A DNA stretch of 64,000 nucleotides from positions 251,527 to 315,526 of the forward strand of contig NZ_CP045687.1 of NCBI RefSeq assembly GCF_009601705.1. Direction: 5' to 3'. Each line of letters starts with the position of its first letter. Position 1 is the stretch's first letter. The stretch is from Sulfolobus sp. E5-1-F. Its GTDB lineage: Archaea; Thermoproteota; Thermoprotei_A; Sulfolobales; Sulfolobaceae. Positions 44,098 to 52,446 of the stretch are shown piece after piece. The notes below the pieces were generated by a model that was not told the origin of the DNA, did no database searches, and worked only from the letters and a program-made list of their open reading frames with translations. The position numbers and the translations under genes were made by a program.

Positions 44098-44400
44098 ATG
44101 AGTGGAATTTCCTCGAAGGAATTAGAGGAACTTAAAAATAGTGGTTGGCTGATATTAGAAGATGGAAAGAAGGTTAAAAAGGAATTTAAGTTTAAGGATT
44201 TTAAGCAATCAATAGATTTCTTGAAAGATATTCAACCGTCAGCAGATGCTTTGGATCATCATCCTGATGTTTGTGTTTATTATAATAGAGTAATAGTGGA
44301 ATTAACAACTCATGATGTAGGCGGATTAACAGATCTTGACTACAAATTAGCTATAAAAATTGATGAACTTTACAAATTGAAAACTAGCAATTTGCAATAA
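44098..44400 (+). CDS. Pterin-4a-carbinolamine dehydratase (PCD/DCoH)
   Basis: The 100-residue protein has the PCD motif AD..DHHPDV.V.YN.V...L.THD.GGLT..D: here ADALDHHPDVCVYYNRVIVE followed by LTTHDVGGLTDLD. The two His in DHHP and the later His dehydrate the carbinolamine of pterin or molybdopterin cofactors. In archaea without pterin-dependent hydroxylases it may serve molybdopterin metabolism. A gene for a molybdenum hydroxylase is in this window (5460), but not adjacent. It stands alone. Confidence 0.9.
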   Translation: MSGISSKELEELKNSGWLILEDGKKVKKEFKFKDFKQSIDFLKDIQPSADALDHHPDVCVYYNRVIVELTTHDVGGLTDLDYKLAIKIDELYKLKTSNLQ

Positions 44401-44466
44401 GAATTGACGTGTAAAATAATGATAGTGTTTTTGTAAGTTAAGTCTAGTACTCCGTTTATTAAAATT

Positions 44467-44976
44467 TTAAGAAGTTAGAAGGAACTCAATACGTTCTCTT
44501 CCACCAACTTTAATTCCTTTATTTACTTTAATTTTTAGGAAGTTTTCTAATATAGTGATCTCTCCTTTCATTTTAACGTTCAGTATTTTTCCGGGAAATC
44601 TCCATATTGCCTCATATGGATATTCTGTGATCTCCTCCTCGTAGAAGTTTTCGTAGACGTTTACTCCTTTCCTTAATTTTCCCCTAAACACTATTATAAA
44701 TTCAATAACGGGATGGGTAATATCTAAAAGGAAAATGTCTGTACTAACTACTTTAGCTCTTGTAGATCTATCATTTATTATTATCTTCTCCTCATCTAAA
44801 AAATTCTGCATGTTTCCCTTAACTATCTCCATTTCTTTATCTAGCATTTCTCTTGTTAGACTTGCATAGTAATTTTCAGGATCATAATAATAGAAAAAAG
44901 TGTATTGTGTAACGTTACCCACTTTATCCATAACGAAATTTCCTAAGCCGAATATTGGAGTTACTTTTTCACTCAT
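44467..44976 (-). CDS. Hypothetical 169-aa protein
   Basis: Starting at MSEKVTPIFGLGNFV, whose ATG overlaps the stop of the previous gene (ATGA), the protein is beta-rich with a YTFFYYYDPENYYAS stretch and ends in KVGGRERIEFLLTS. A GGAGG eight bases before the ATG supports this start rather than the longer frame. It looks like a soluble ligand-binding protein of the SRPBCC kind (helix-grip), but this is a guess from strand pattern. It is coupled to the Cys-containing protein upstream. Confidence 0.55.
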   Translation of the reverse strand: MSEKVTPIFGLGNFVMDKVGNVTQYTFFYYYDPENYYASLTREMLDKEMEIVKGNMQNFLDEEKIIINDRSTRAKVVSTDIFLLDITHPVIEFIIVFRGKLRKGVNVYENFYEEEITEYPYEAIWRFPGKILNVKMKGEITILENFLKIKVNKGIKVGGRERIEFLLTS

Positions 44977-45686
44977 CTTTTCCTCCTTTTCTTTCCTATC
45001 TCTGCTTGTAAATAGGGCTGTAACACTTCTTTTAGTGCTGGACATTCATTTAACTTTCGTTTTAACTCAGTTAGGAAACAACATAGTGCTCCTAATCTCT
45101 CCATACTTGTAAACTTTATCGAGTTTTGTGGCCTTTCAGTGGATATCGTTAAGAATCTGGCTTGGCCAGATAATGCCTTTAAATAGAGTCTGTCAGTTGA
45201 AGCTAATTCCGTAGTTGTCCACTTTCCCTCAGTGGATTCTGGTAATTTTATTTCATTCCAAGATACGTTATTACATTCAGTTTGACATTCAAATTCCTCA
45301 TCTGTACTAATTAAGTCTACGACCTCCGCCTCTGTAATCTGTGCTGTAGGTGATAAAAAGTTTGACATTGAAGTTTTTAATTCCTCCCTTTGATATGCAC
45401 AACACGCTAGAGTTTGTAATTCGTCCACCATTTCGAAATCTCTTAGATTTATGTTATTTGTCCCTCTTACAGTAGATATTGTAAGCAATGTAAGTGAATT
45501 AGGAAGCATGAGTACTTCGAATTTAAAATAATTTGAATCAGCTATTCTTATAATATAGGTTTTATTTTCTTCATTAGATAATTTTCTAAAACTTTCAAAT
45601 TTTTCCCGAAGGAGATTAGAATCGCAGTTAGGTACAAGAAATGAGAAACCTCTTATTTCCCTTATTGACTTCGTTGAACACTTCAT
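44973..45686 (-). CDS. Hypothetical 237-aa protein with several Cys
   Basis: The protein has two similar beta-alpha halves, each with a 'TLLTIST...N.I...' like strand (LTLLTISTVRGTNNINLRDF and RFLTISTERPQNSIKFTSME) followed by a helix with CC (LACCAYQREEL and ALCCFLTELKRKL). It is therefore an internal duplication. A central CQTEC is also present. It ends in a strongly basic tail KKRRKR. I know of no match. It shares an ATGA overlap with the gene after it. Confidence 0.55.
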   Translation of the reverse strand: MKCSTKSIREIRGFSFLVPNCDSNLLREKFESFRKLSNEENKTYIIRIADSNYFKFEVLMLPNSLTLLTISTVRGTNNINLRDFEMVDELQTLACCAYQREELKTSMSNFLSPTAQITEAEVVDLISTDEEFECQTECNNVSWNEIKLPESTEGKWTTTELASTDRLYLKALSGQARFLTISTERPQNSIKFTSMERLGALCCFLTELKRKLNECPALKEVLQPYLQAEIGKKRRKR

Positions 45687-45719
45687 CGTATATATTATAC
45701 ACTATTAAGGTATTTAACT

Positions 45720-46523
45720 TTAAGAGCTATTAAGTTCGTTTGCTTTTTGAATATCAGTATAGGCTTCATCTTCTCTCCCTAATTTCATTAGAGATTTAGC
45801 TCTCCTTACGTACGCATTTCTATATAATGGGTTGGCATTGATAGCTTTCGTATACATATTTACTGCTTCCTCTAATAATCCCCTACCTTCCTTTAATTCT
45901 CCTAAACTGAAGTATACTTCTGCATAATATGGGTTTAGATTAATTGCTATTTCCAAATCACTTTCAGCTTCCTTATAGTTTCCTAATTCTTTTTGAGCCA
46001 TAGCTCTATAAAAGTACAACTCAGCGTCAGTAGGATATTTCTCGATTGCAATACTTAAGTCAATTATAGCATCATTATATCTGCCTAATTTAAATTCTGA
46101 GATACCCCTTATCTTATATACTAAAGGATCCTCATCTTCTATAATCTTAATCTCATTTAGGGCGTTCTCGTAATTTTCCAATTTTAAATAAATCAATCCT
46201 CTTAGTTTACTAGACTCCTTAGAATTATCATCTAAATACGCTAGTGCGTCTCTATAAAGTCCTTGAATTATAAGTACTTTAGCCATTCCAATTTTATCTT
46301 GAGCTTTCTGAAAATTCTCGTAAGCTTCTTGTAGTTTTCCTAGCTCAAAGAGTATTTTTCCTTTAAGGGAGTAGGCTTCCTTGAGGTCTGGATTCTGAGC
46401 GATTATTTCATCTAATAATCTTAATGCGTAATTTAAGTTCTTGTTCTTATATTGAGTATAAGCTTCTTTCAGGCTCAAACTCTCACTTAATATATCAATT
46501 AATCTTTTTGGTAAAATAAGCAT
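45720..46523 (-). CDS. TPR-repeat protein
   Basis: The 267-residue protein is built of about seven tetratricopeptide repeats, for example NPDLKEAYSLKGKILFELGK, DAELYFYRAMAQKELGNYKE, NPYYAEVYFSLGELKEGRG and NPLYRNAYVRRAKSLMKLGR. No other domain or membrane segment is seen. Such proteins bind partner proteins. It stands 33 bases before the Cys-containing protein gene on the same strand, and may be co-transcribed with it. Confidence 0.85.
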   Translation of the reverse strand: MLILPKRLIDILSESLSLKEAYTQYKNKNLNYALRLLDEIIAQNPDLKEAYSLKGKILFELGKLQEAYENFQKAQDKIGMAKVLIIQGLYRDALAYLDDNSKESSKLRGLIYLKLENYENALNEIKIIEDEDPLVYKIRGISEFKLGRYNDAIIDLSIAIEKYPTDAELYFYRAMAQKELGNYKEAESDLEIAINLNPYYAEVYFSLGELKEGRGLLEEAVNMYTKAINANPLYRNAYVRRAKSLMKLGREDEAYTDIQKANELNSS

Positions 46524-46973
46524 TTTATATGATCTACACTTTGTTAAGGTTAGTCATTTATGAAAAATCGTGTGATAAGATAAGTTTAGTTTATTTTAAT
46601 AAAACTGAATTTTCTCTTGAGTTAGAGAGAATCAAAGGTATTATGTGTATTCACTCTCACGTCTGCGTTTTACTTAAGAAGTTGAATAAAAAGGTCAACG
46701 TATTAGTGACTTACATATTGTAAAGTTTCGGTATTGAATTCAAGATTTAGCCTTTGTACGAAAATGTTTTGAATTCAGATATTTCCCTCCATTACATGCA
46801 TCACATGAGGCAATAAGAATATTCAAGTCAACACATTATTAGAGTTTTGAAGGAAAACATTTTTTGATCATTTTGAGTTATGTGGGCATTTAATCTTCTC
46901 TACTTCATCTTGAGTCAAGGGAAAACCATTTTGTCTGAAAGTAATCATCAGAACCGAGTTCGTTCTTCATCAA
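46524..46973. other. Gene-poor stretch between the TPR gene and the GGCT-like gene
   Basis: A 64-codon plus-strand frame (46529-46723) fills part of it, but has an unusual composition, no promoter in place and overlaps the probable promoter of the TPR gene, so it is not called. A 24-codon minus-strand frame near 46950-46870 also lacks support. Nothing else is seen. Confidence 0.45.
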
Positions 46974-47804
46974 TCAAGGCATGCCAGGTTCATCATATAA
47001 TCCAGTGCTTATACACTCATTTCCCCATCCTCTCATTAGCCCTTCTCTAATTATTTTTAGATACTCTTCGCTTGGTTTCATTCTATCCTCTTTATGGCTA
47101 GAGACGTAGGCATACGCAAAATATTCTTTTCCATTTTTATCATAAACTTTCACAACTTCTCTAATATACTTTATTAAGTGTTGCTCAGCCTTATCTAACG
47201 AGTTTAAAGTATGAAGGAAAACCTTTTGCAAATATCCACATATTATGCCGTTTTCATCTTCTATTAGATTTGCGCAATAACCGTATTTGCAGGGTATGTT
47301 AAATATCAGCTTATAGCCTTTCATATAGGCTGGAATTTCACTTAACATTATATCAACTCCACGCTGATGTAAAATCTTCTCATTAGTATTTTCAGCATAT
47401 GCGAAATAGTTTACAATTATGGGCATTCCGCTCCACGCTGAGTAGTCGCCCTCTTCTATCTTATCCATATCTTTTGCTATTTCTCTGTTGTATCTGTAGA
47501 AATATACGTTATCCAAGTAATATTTTCTTTTTTGATCAAAATATACCCTTGTTTTTTCCCTCACGTACAAATCATCTGGGGATCCTTTGTAATCCTCTAC
47601 CTCATCAAGTAATTTAATTAGGTTCTCATCTATCTCATAAACTTCTCCCCAAACTATACCATCACCCTTAATTATACCTGGATAATTGCCTAAATCGTAC
47701 ATTTCATAACCTTCTATGTAACCTAGGCCTATAAACCTTGATTTAGCTACTAGGTGATTTAACTCGAAACCATATCTTAGACTACCATACACAAAAAGGT
47801 ACAT
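46974..47804 (-). CDS. Gamma-glutamylcyclotransferase-like protein with two domains
   Basis: The first 120 residues are an AIG2/GGCT domain with the YGSLR loop (MYLFVYGSLRYGFELN) and the catalytic-type Glu in LLDEVEDYKG. The second half repeats the fold (NYFAYAENTNEKIL, NIPCKYGYCANLIEDENGIICGYLQKV, LDKAEQHLIKYIR). It is thus a tandem of two cyclotransferase-like domains. Such enzymes release 5-oxoproline from gamma-glutamyl amines or peptides. It is followed after two bases by nothing on its strand, while the gene upstream is two bases away, so they are linked. Confidence 0.75.
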   Translation of the reverse strand: MYLFVYGSLRYGFELNHLVAKSRFIGLGYIEGYEMYDLGNYPGIIKGDGIVWGEVYEIDENLIKLLDEVEDYKGSPDDLYVREKTRVYFDQKRKYYLDNVYFYRYNREIAKDMDKIEEGDYSAWSGMPIIVNYFAYAENTNEKILHQRGVDIMLSEIPAYMKGYKLIFNIPCKYGYCANLIEDENGIICGYLQKVFLHTLNSLDKAEQHLIKYIREVVKVYDKNGKEYFAYAYVSSHKEDRMKPSEEYLKIIREGLMRGWGNECISTGLYDEPGMP

Positions 47805-47806
47805 AT

Positions 47807-48097
47807 TTACTCACCTAAAAATGACTCTAGCCAAAGTTCAACTTCATCTATGTTTAAAGCTTTTATAGGTTTATCGTTTTCCATAAGCGTTGTAGAATCA
47901 TAGTACGCTAATCCATCTCTTATCTTAAATTTTATAACGTAGTATCGTTGATTTGGTATCTCTCCTTCCCCTCCTGCTTCTTCAATCGTTGGAGGGTAAA
48001 ATATTGCTAGTAACTCTTCTCCGTTTTCCCTAACGTCAAGACCCCTCCTAGTAAGTATATCTATCAATTTTTTATACTCTACTGGTTTCAATATCAC
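47807..48097 (-). CDS. Hypothetical 96-aa protein
   Basis: The protein is small and acidic, with the segments EYKKLIDILTRRGLDVRENG, then YYVIKFKIRDGLAYYDSTTL and a C-terminal helix NIDEVELWLESFLGE. I do not recognise it. It overlaps the NfeD-like gene by 26 bp and precedes the cyclotransferase-like gene by two bases, so the three form one minus-strand unit. Confidence 0.55.
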   Translation of the reverse strand: MILKPVEYKKLIDILTRRGLDVRENGEELLAIFYPPTIEEAGGEGEIPNQRYYVIKFKIRDGLAYYDSTTLMENDKPIKALNIDEVELWLESFLGE

Positions 48098-48446
48098 TCA
48101 CCTTCTTTCTGACTATTAATTTCATCCCCTCTCTTCTTATAACTATTATATCTTCGTTTTTCTTTATATCCTCTAGAGCTAAGGCTCGCCAATATTCGCC
48201 CTCTACTATTACATACCCTTCTTGTCCAGATTTTATATCATCAACTGCTTTTCCAATTTTTCCCTCATAGGAGTATAAGTTTCTCCCTCTAGTTTTTATA
48301 ACAACATTAATAACCCTATATGTTAAGAAACCTAGTAGGGCCAAAGTAGGAATATCTATAATAGGGTCGGATATGTAACCAGTAATGACTAAAATTGCGA
48401 TTAAAATTGCGATAATTATCAAGGTGATTGCTACTGGGTGTGCCAC
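48072..48446 (-). CDS. NfeD-like membrane protein
   Basis: The 124-residue protein has two hydrophobic segments at the N-terminus (AITLIIIAILIAILVITGY and a second with PTLALLGFLTYRVINVV) and a C-terminal OB-fold typical of NfeD: GKIGKAVDDIKSGQEGYVIVEGEYWRALA followed by IVIRREGMKLIVRKK. NfeD proteins pair with stomatin-type SPFH proteins in membranes. Here the stomatin gene lies 1.4 kb away in a divergent operon behind a thermopsin-like gene, and the two promoters interlock in 35 bases. Confidence 0.8.
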   Translation of the reverse strand: MAHPVAITLIIIAILIAILVITGYISDPIIDIPTLALLGFLTYRVINVVIKTRGRNLYSYEGKIGKAVDDIKSGQEGYVIVEGEYWRALALEDIKKNEDIIVIRREGMKLIVRKKVSDIETSRV

Positions 48447-48481
48447 AGATTTTTTATTAGTTTAATTAGTATATATTCGTG
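48447..48481. promoter_or_regulatory. Interlocked divergent promoters of the NfeD and thermopsin genes
   Basis: Only 35 bases separate the two start codons. TTTTTATTAG (48451-48460) is 27 bases before the plus ATG at 48482. On the minus strand AATATATAC (48469-48477) is 27 bases before the ATG at 48446. The two TATA boxes thus lie inside each other's initiation regions, and both genes would be leaderless. Confidence 0.55.
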
Positions 48482-49810
48482 ATGTATAAGGTTCTGCTTA
48501 TACTAATTCTATTGTTACCATTATCAATGCCATTGACAATACATACTATTTCGCAACCTTCTTCCTTGGCTTTTCCCTCTGGAGTAACCAGTTATCCTTT
48601 GAATACAGTAATCTATACAAATTTCGTTGTGGGTAAGATCAATATTTCATATTTAAATATAGGTAGATCATACTTGCCTGGAGGAGAATATTTTACTACG
48701 GGGAATGCGTCTCTTCAGCTAAACGCTATGGTATTAGGAAAATATTGGGCACAAAATGTAATCCTATTTCATCAAATATCAAATAATACCTTTTATGCTA
48801 CACTGATAGTAAATCTTTGGAATCTCTCTGGCCCCTTTAGCAATTCAACAGGGAATTCGTTAGTATACCAAGGCCTTGGCGTAATTTGTTATCAAGGTCC
48901 AACGTTAAAGGTAAACTTACCCCTCTCCATTAGTCTATTTATGGAGATAGTTAATTCTACACTAGACTTCGGATACGATATAAATGGGGAAAGAGGGATT
49001 TACTTCCGATATCCCTTAATAGGATTATTCCAGTTAGGCGGTCTTTCATTGTTAGGATTGCCAAATGATCTAGAATTAGTTTGGGGAGGACCAGGTGGTG
49101 GAAGTGTAGTTTTTATGAACGTGACTAGCGTAGCCAATTTGTATTATTTCAATGGCAATAGTTTAAGTATTGTACCCAATGCTTACTCTATTGGATTTGA
49201 TACTGCAGAGTCAGCATTTGGGGTTAAGGTATACTCCACTTTTCCTACTGTATTCTCACCTATAGCAATAGAAACAAGTGGGGTTAACGTTCCTTCAATA
49301 TTATGGCCAATACCTCCTCACGTTTTAGTTAATCAGACTAGTGATAGAATAACTGTGAAATTATCCATAAGTAATAAGTCATTGCCTGGGCAAGAGGTCT
49401 ATTTAGAAACTGGGTTTCCTCCTTCAATTGTATCTTCTGCAGTAACGAACTCTTCTGGGATTGCAGTATTTCCTAATAACAATTATTCGTTTTACGTAGT
49501 TTATTTTCCAGGTAACTTTACGCTATCTTCTGCATATTATTTTTCCTCACCTATCCTTAATTCGCTTTCCAATAAGTTTCATTCTTACTATCAAGATTTA
49601 TTGAACTTCCTTAACTCTGCCCAAAATTCCTTTAAAAAGGGTATAAAGTCTATATTATCTAAGCAGGAGACTTCTATAACTTCTACCACATCAACTTCAA
49701 CTCCTTTAAGTTCTCCCCAATTTGGGGTCAACTTGTATATTATAGTTTACATCTTGGCTTTTGTAATAGGTATGGTTATTTCAGCAATATTAATAAGGTT
49801 CAAATTATAG
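48482..49810 (+). CDS. Thermopsin-family (A5) acid protease, membrane-anchored
   Basis: The 442-residue protein has a signal peptide (MYKVLLILILLLPLSMPLTI). The thermopsin domain includes PSGVTSYPLNTVIYTNFVVG and the highly conserved ELVWGGPGGGS. A Ser/Thr-rich spacer (TSITSTTSTSTPLSS) and a C-terminal membrane helix with a short basic end follow. Thermopsins are pepstatin-insensitive proteases acting at very low pH outside the cell. The anchor suggests that this one stays on the cell surface. It shares an operon with a stomatin-type gene starting 24 bases later. Confidence 0.85.
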   Translation: MYKVLLILILLLPLSMPLTIHTISQPSSLAFPSGVTSYPLNTVIYTNFVVGKINISYLNIGRSYLPGGEYFTTGNASLQLNAMVLGKYWAQNVILFHQISNNTFYATLIVNLWNLSGPFSNSTGNSLVYQGLGVICYQGPTLKVNLPLSISLFMEIVNSTLDFGYDINGERGIYFRYPLIGLFQLGGLSLLGLPNDLELVWGGPGGGSVVFMNVTSVANLYYFNGNSLSIVPNAYSIGFDTAESAFGVKVYSTFPTVFSPIAIETSGVNVPSILWPIPPHVLVNQTSDRITVKLSISNKSLPGQEVYLETGFPPSIVSSAVTNSSGIAVFPNNNYSFYVVYFPGNFTLSSAYYFSSPILNSLSNKFHSYYQDLLNFLNSAQNSFKKGIKSILSKQETSITSTTSTSTPLSSPQFGVNLYIIVYILAFVIGMVISAILIRFKL

Positions 49811-49834
49811 TTATATATTTGGAGGTAGTAAGAT

Positions 49835-50638
49835 TTGGCAATTAGTATAGGAGACATAGTAGGCATAGTATTTCTGATCATAATAATAATAATTTTTATT
49901 GCAATGTCATTCAGAGTAGTGAGAGAATGGGAGAGAGCCGTTGTACTGAGATTAGGGAGATTTTTAAGAATAAAAGGCCCTGGAATTATATTCCTTATAC
50001 CCTTTGTTGATAGACCATTAATAGTAGATTTAAGAGTAAATACTGTTGAGGTTCCACCTCAAACTATCTTAACTAGAGATAACGTTACTGTAAGTGTAGA
50101 CGCAGTAGTATACTATAAAGTGGTTGACCCGCAAAAAGCAGTACTAAGTGTTTACAACTATAATGTAGCAGTGCTGAATTTAGCTCAAACGTCATTAAGG
50201 GATATTGTTGGACAAATGGAATTGGACGAGCTATTAAGTAAAAGGGAAGAGATCAATAAGAGAATACAAGAAATTTTAGATGTTACGACTGAAGGGTGGG
50301 GAATTAAAGTCACCGCTGTAACTATAAGAGATATTAGATTATCTCAAGATTTACTATCTGCTATGGCGAAGCAAGCTGAGGCAGAGAGATTAAGAAGAGC
50401 AAAGGTAATACTAAGTGAAGGTGAAAGGCAAGCTGCAAGTATTTTAGCTGATGCATCCACTTATTATAAGGATAATCCATCGGCATTACAATTGAGGTTT
50501 TTAGAAACATTATCAGACATTTCACAAAGAGGAGGTTTAATAATAGTAGTTCCTGCAGGAAATGAAATATATCCTACTCTAGGTACTAGTGCTGCTTTGT
50601 CAACTCTCTCAAAAAAGTTACAAACTGAAACTAAGTAG
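49835..50638 (+). CDS. Stomatin/slipin SPFH-domain protein
   Basis: The 267-residue protein has an N-terminal membrane anchor (IVFLIIIIIIFIAMSFRVVREWERAVVLRLGRF), the SPFH domain (GPGIIFLIPFVDRPLIVDLR, TRDNVTVSVDAVVYYKV) and a helical C-terminus with QAEAERLRRAKVILSEGERQ. Slipins assemble into rings or rafts and regulate proteolysis and channels in membranes. The start is TTG, preceded by GGAGGT ten bases upstream. In other archaea the stomatin gene lies with an NfeD gene and a membrane serine protease; here the protease upstream is a thermopsin. Confidence 0.88.
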   Translation: MAISIGDIVGIVFLIIIIIIFIAMSFRVVREWERAVVLRLGRFLRIKGPGIIFLIPFVDRPLIVDLRVNTVEVPPQTILTRDNVTVSVDAVVYYKVVDPQKAVLSVYNYNVAVLNLAQTSLRDIVGQMELDELLSKREEINKRIQEILDVTTEGWGIKVTAVTIRDIRLSQDLLSAMAKQAEAERLRRAKVILSEGERQAASILADASTYYKDNPSALQLRFLETLSDISQRGGLIIVVPAGNEIYPTLGTSAALSTLSKKLQTETK

Positions 50639-50668
50639 TCAGCTGGACTAGGAGTCTTCATCTTTCAT

Positions 50669-51760
50669 TTATGTCTTTCTCATCATTAGTTCTGCTAGCT
50701 TATCATTTATATCTAAATAGTTTTCTCTAGCTAAGTTAAATAATAATGCGTATTTTTTTGCATCTTGTGAATTTATTTCAGAAAGTTCGTCAGCTAGTTT
50801 ATTTAATAACGTAACTTCTCTAACACCTTGCATAGCCCATGTGTTCAGATATTTAATTGGCGTGAGGTCAAGTTCCTTTTCGGTTAACACATCTATTCTA
50901 ACTATTGGTGATGTTATATTATACTGGTAATATATAGAGTAGATTGAGAGTGAGTCTTTAAACGCCTTTTTATATTGGATATAAGCCTTTGAGATTCCCT
51001 TTAGATCATCTGGTATTGTCTGATTATTTATTAACGAATCCCAACTTATCCATCCTAGAAAAATTGGTTTATTAAGCTCAGACCTTTCGAGCCTATATTT
51101 ATATATGATATTAGATATTATGTAATTCTCCCTTGCCTTTATCAATGCCGGATAACTGTTTAAAAATTCCTTTATCAGTATTCTGTGGGAGAAGTTCTTT
51201 ACTATTCCCACGATTAGTTTATTCTTATCCTTTAATCTTCTAAGTACTGTAGAACGATATAGTGCTAACTTATCCAAAGATAAGATATTTTCTATCTCAA
51301 CATCCTCTTCATAATATGTTGGTGGATCTACAATAGGTCCATCGATAAATATCACGTCACACTCTTCACACTTCTCAATTAGACCCGTTTCTAAAGTAAG
51401 CATAAATAAGATGGATTTGTTGGATATTACATTCTTGTCGTAGTAATTCTCTATTATCTTGAAATCTTCAGCTATATCAGAGGGAACATTCTTTTTATCC
51501 TTCTTTTTACCTAAGATTTTCACAGCTCTAGCCAAGATGAGGGTTACATCACTTAACTCTATTTCATATTTACTTCCGTCTACCGCGCACGCTATGTGAT
51601 CGGAATCTATAATCTCGTCAAGTAGTCCTATTTTTAGTTCTGTGTTATTTGAAGTAATATCGTCAAAAATTAGGTTAGTTGCCGTGTTTATTTTCTCTTT
51701 TTCATCAATATCCTTAATAGCTAGTTCATTTATCTTTTTGATTACCTCATCGATATTCAA
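50669..51760 (-). CDS. NurA-like nuclease
   Basis: The 363-residue protein has the NurA layout. The first catalytic segment is IACAVDGSKYE with Asp61, the second is VIFIDGPIVDPPTYY with another Asp near residue 139, and then VGIVKNFSHRIL and a C-terminal IRIDV segment follow. NurA is a 5'-3' nuclease that works with the HerA translocase in end resection. The last gene of the operon, it overlaps the coiled-coil gene by four bases. It is not the housekeeping NurA, because no mre11 or rad50 gene is near. The level of similarity is low and needs a profile search. Confidence 0.72.
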   Translation of the reverse strand: MNIDEVIKKINELAIKDIDEKEKINTATNLIFDDITSNNTELKIGLLDEIIDSDHIACAVDGSKYEIELSDVTLILARAVKILGKKKDKKNVPSDIAEDFKIIENYYDKNVISNKSILFMLTLETGLIEKCEECDVIFIDGPIVDPPTYYEEDVEIENILSLDKLALYRSTVLRRLKDKNKLIVGIVKNFSHRILIKEFLNSYPALIKARENYIISNIIYKYRLERSELNKPIFLGWISWDSLINNQTIPDDLKGISKAYIQYKKAFKDSLSIYSIYYQYNITSPIVRIDVLTEKELDLTPIKYLNTWAMQGVREVTLLNKLADELSEINSQDAKKYALLFNLARENYLDINDKLAELMMRKT

Positions 51761-52446
51761 ACTTTCACCTTTATCGAAATATTTCTCTCTACAAGCATTT
51801 CCATAACCTTAATAGCTTCTTGTAAGTTATCTTTACTAATCTTGATTTCGCCTTTTTCCATAAGTGCTATCAGAATATTAATCTCGTTCTGGTTTAGATT
51901 TACTTTTCTCAACTCGTTTACTATAATCCCATATACTTCATTGAGGTGTCGTTTAGCTTGTATTTCAACTTCATTCAACTTAAATAGTGATTTCTCATTA
52001 GGGATGGTAAAAGTTTTCACATCTTTTGGAATTTTAAGAAAATGATACAAGATTTTCGCATATAATTTTAGTCTATCATTTATTTCCTCGATGTTCTTAA
52101 TCTTATCTTCTATTATTTTATTTATATCTTGTTCTACGTCCTTTTCTAAGCTGTTAATTTTTCCTTTTATCTTCTCTACGTATCTGATGATCTCTTCAGC
52201 GGAATCGAATTTAATTAGTCTTTCTATATCTGCTTTAATTTCCTCAAGCTTATCTTCATACTTATTTAATTCGCTTATTTTCTTCTCTAAGCTCCTTAAT
52301 TTCTTTAGAGACTCCTTAAGGCTTTGTTTAGATATTTCTAATTCTTCTATTGTCTCAGTAATTTTTCTATCTTCCTCTCTAAGTTTTTCTACGTCTAAGT
52401 GCTGTTTATATTGGGTTAGTTTTTCTATAAACTCAGCTAAATCCAT
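51757..52446 (-). CDS. Coiled-coil protein of the HerA/NurA-like operon
   Basis: The 229-residue protein is a long coiled coil over residues 5-130 (for example EEDRKITETIEELEISKQSL), then a helical part with FLKIPKDVKTFTIPNEKSLF, ending in a short winged-helix-like region (NQNEINILIALMEKGEIKIS). It has no catalytic motif. It overlaps the large ATPase gene by 14 bp and the NurA-like gene by four bases, so it is likely a structural subunit that links them. Confidence 0.65.
   Translation of the reverse strand: MDLAEFIEKLTQYKQHLDVEKLREEDRKITETIEELEISKQSLKESLKKLRSLEKKISELNKYEDKLEEIKADIERLIKFDSAEEIIRYVEKIKGKINSLEKDVEQDINKIIEDKIKNIEEINDRLKLYAKILYHFLKIPKDVKTFTIPNEKSLFKLNEVEIQAKRHLNEVYGIIVNELRKVNLNQNEINILIALMEKGEIKISKDNLQEAIKVMEMLVERNISIKVKV

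Noticed and set aside
46529-46723. 64-codon plus-strand frame between the TPR and cyclotransferase-like genes
   Set aside because: Unusual composition, no promoter at the proper distance, and overlap with the likely promoter of the TPR gene.
46940-46975. Possible C/D box RNA on the minus strand (TTGATGA ... CTGA)
   Set aside because: The spacing between the boxes is 15 instead of 12 nt and no second box pair follows.
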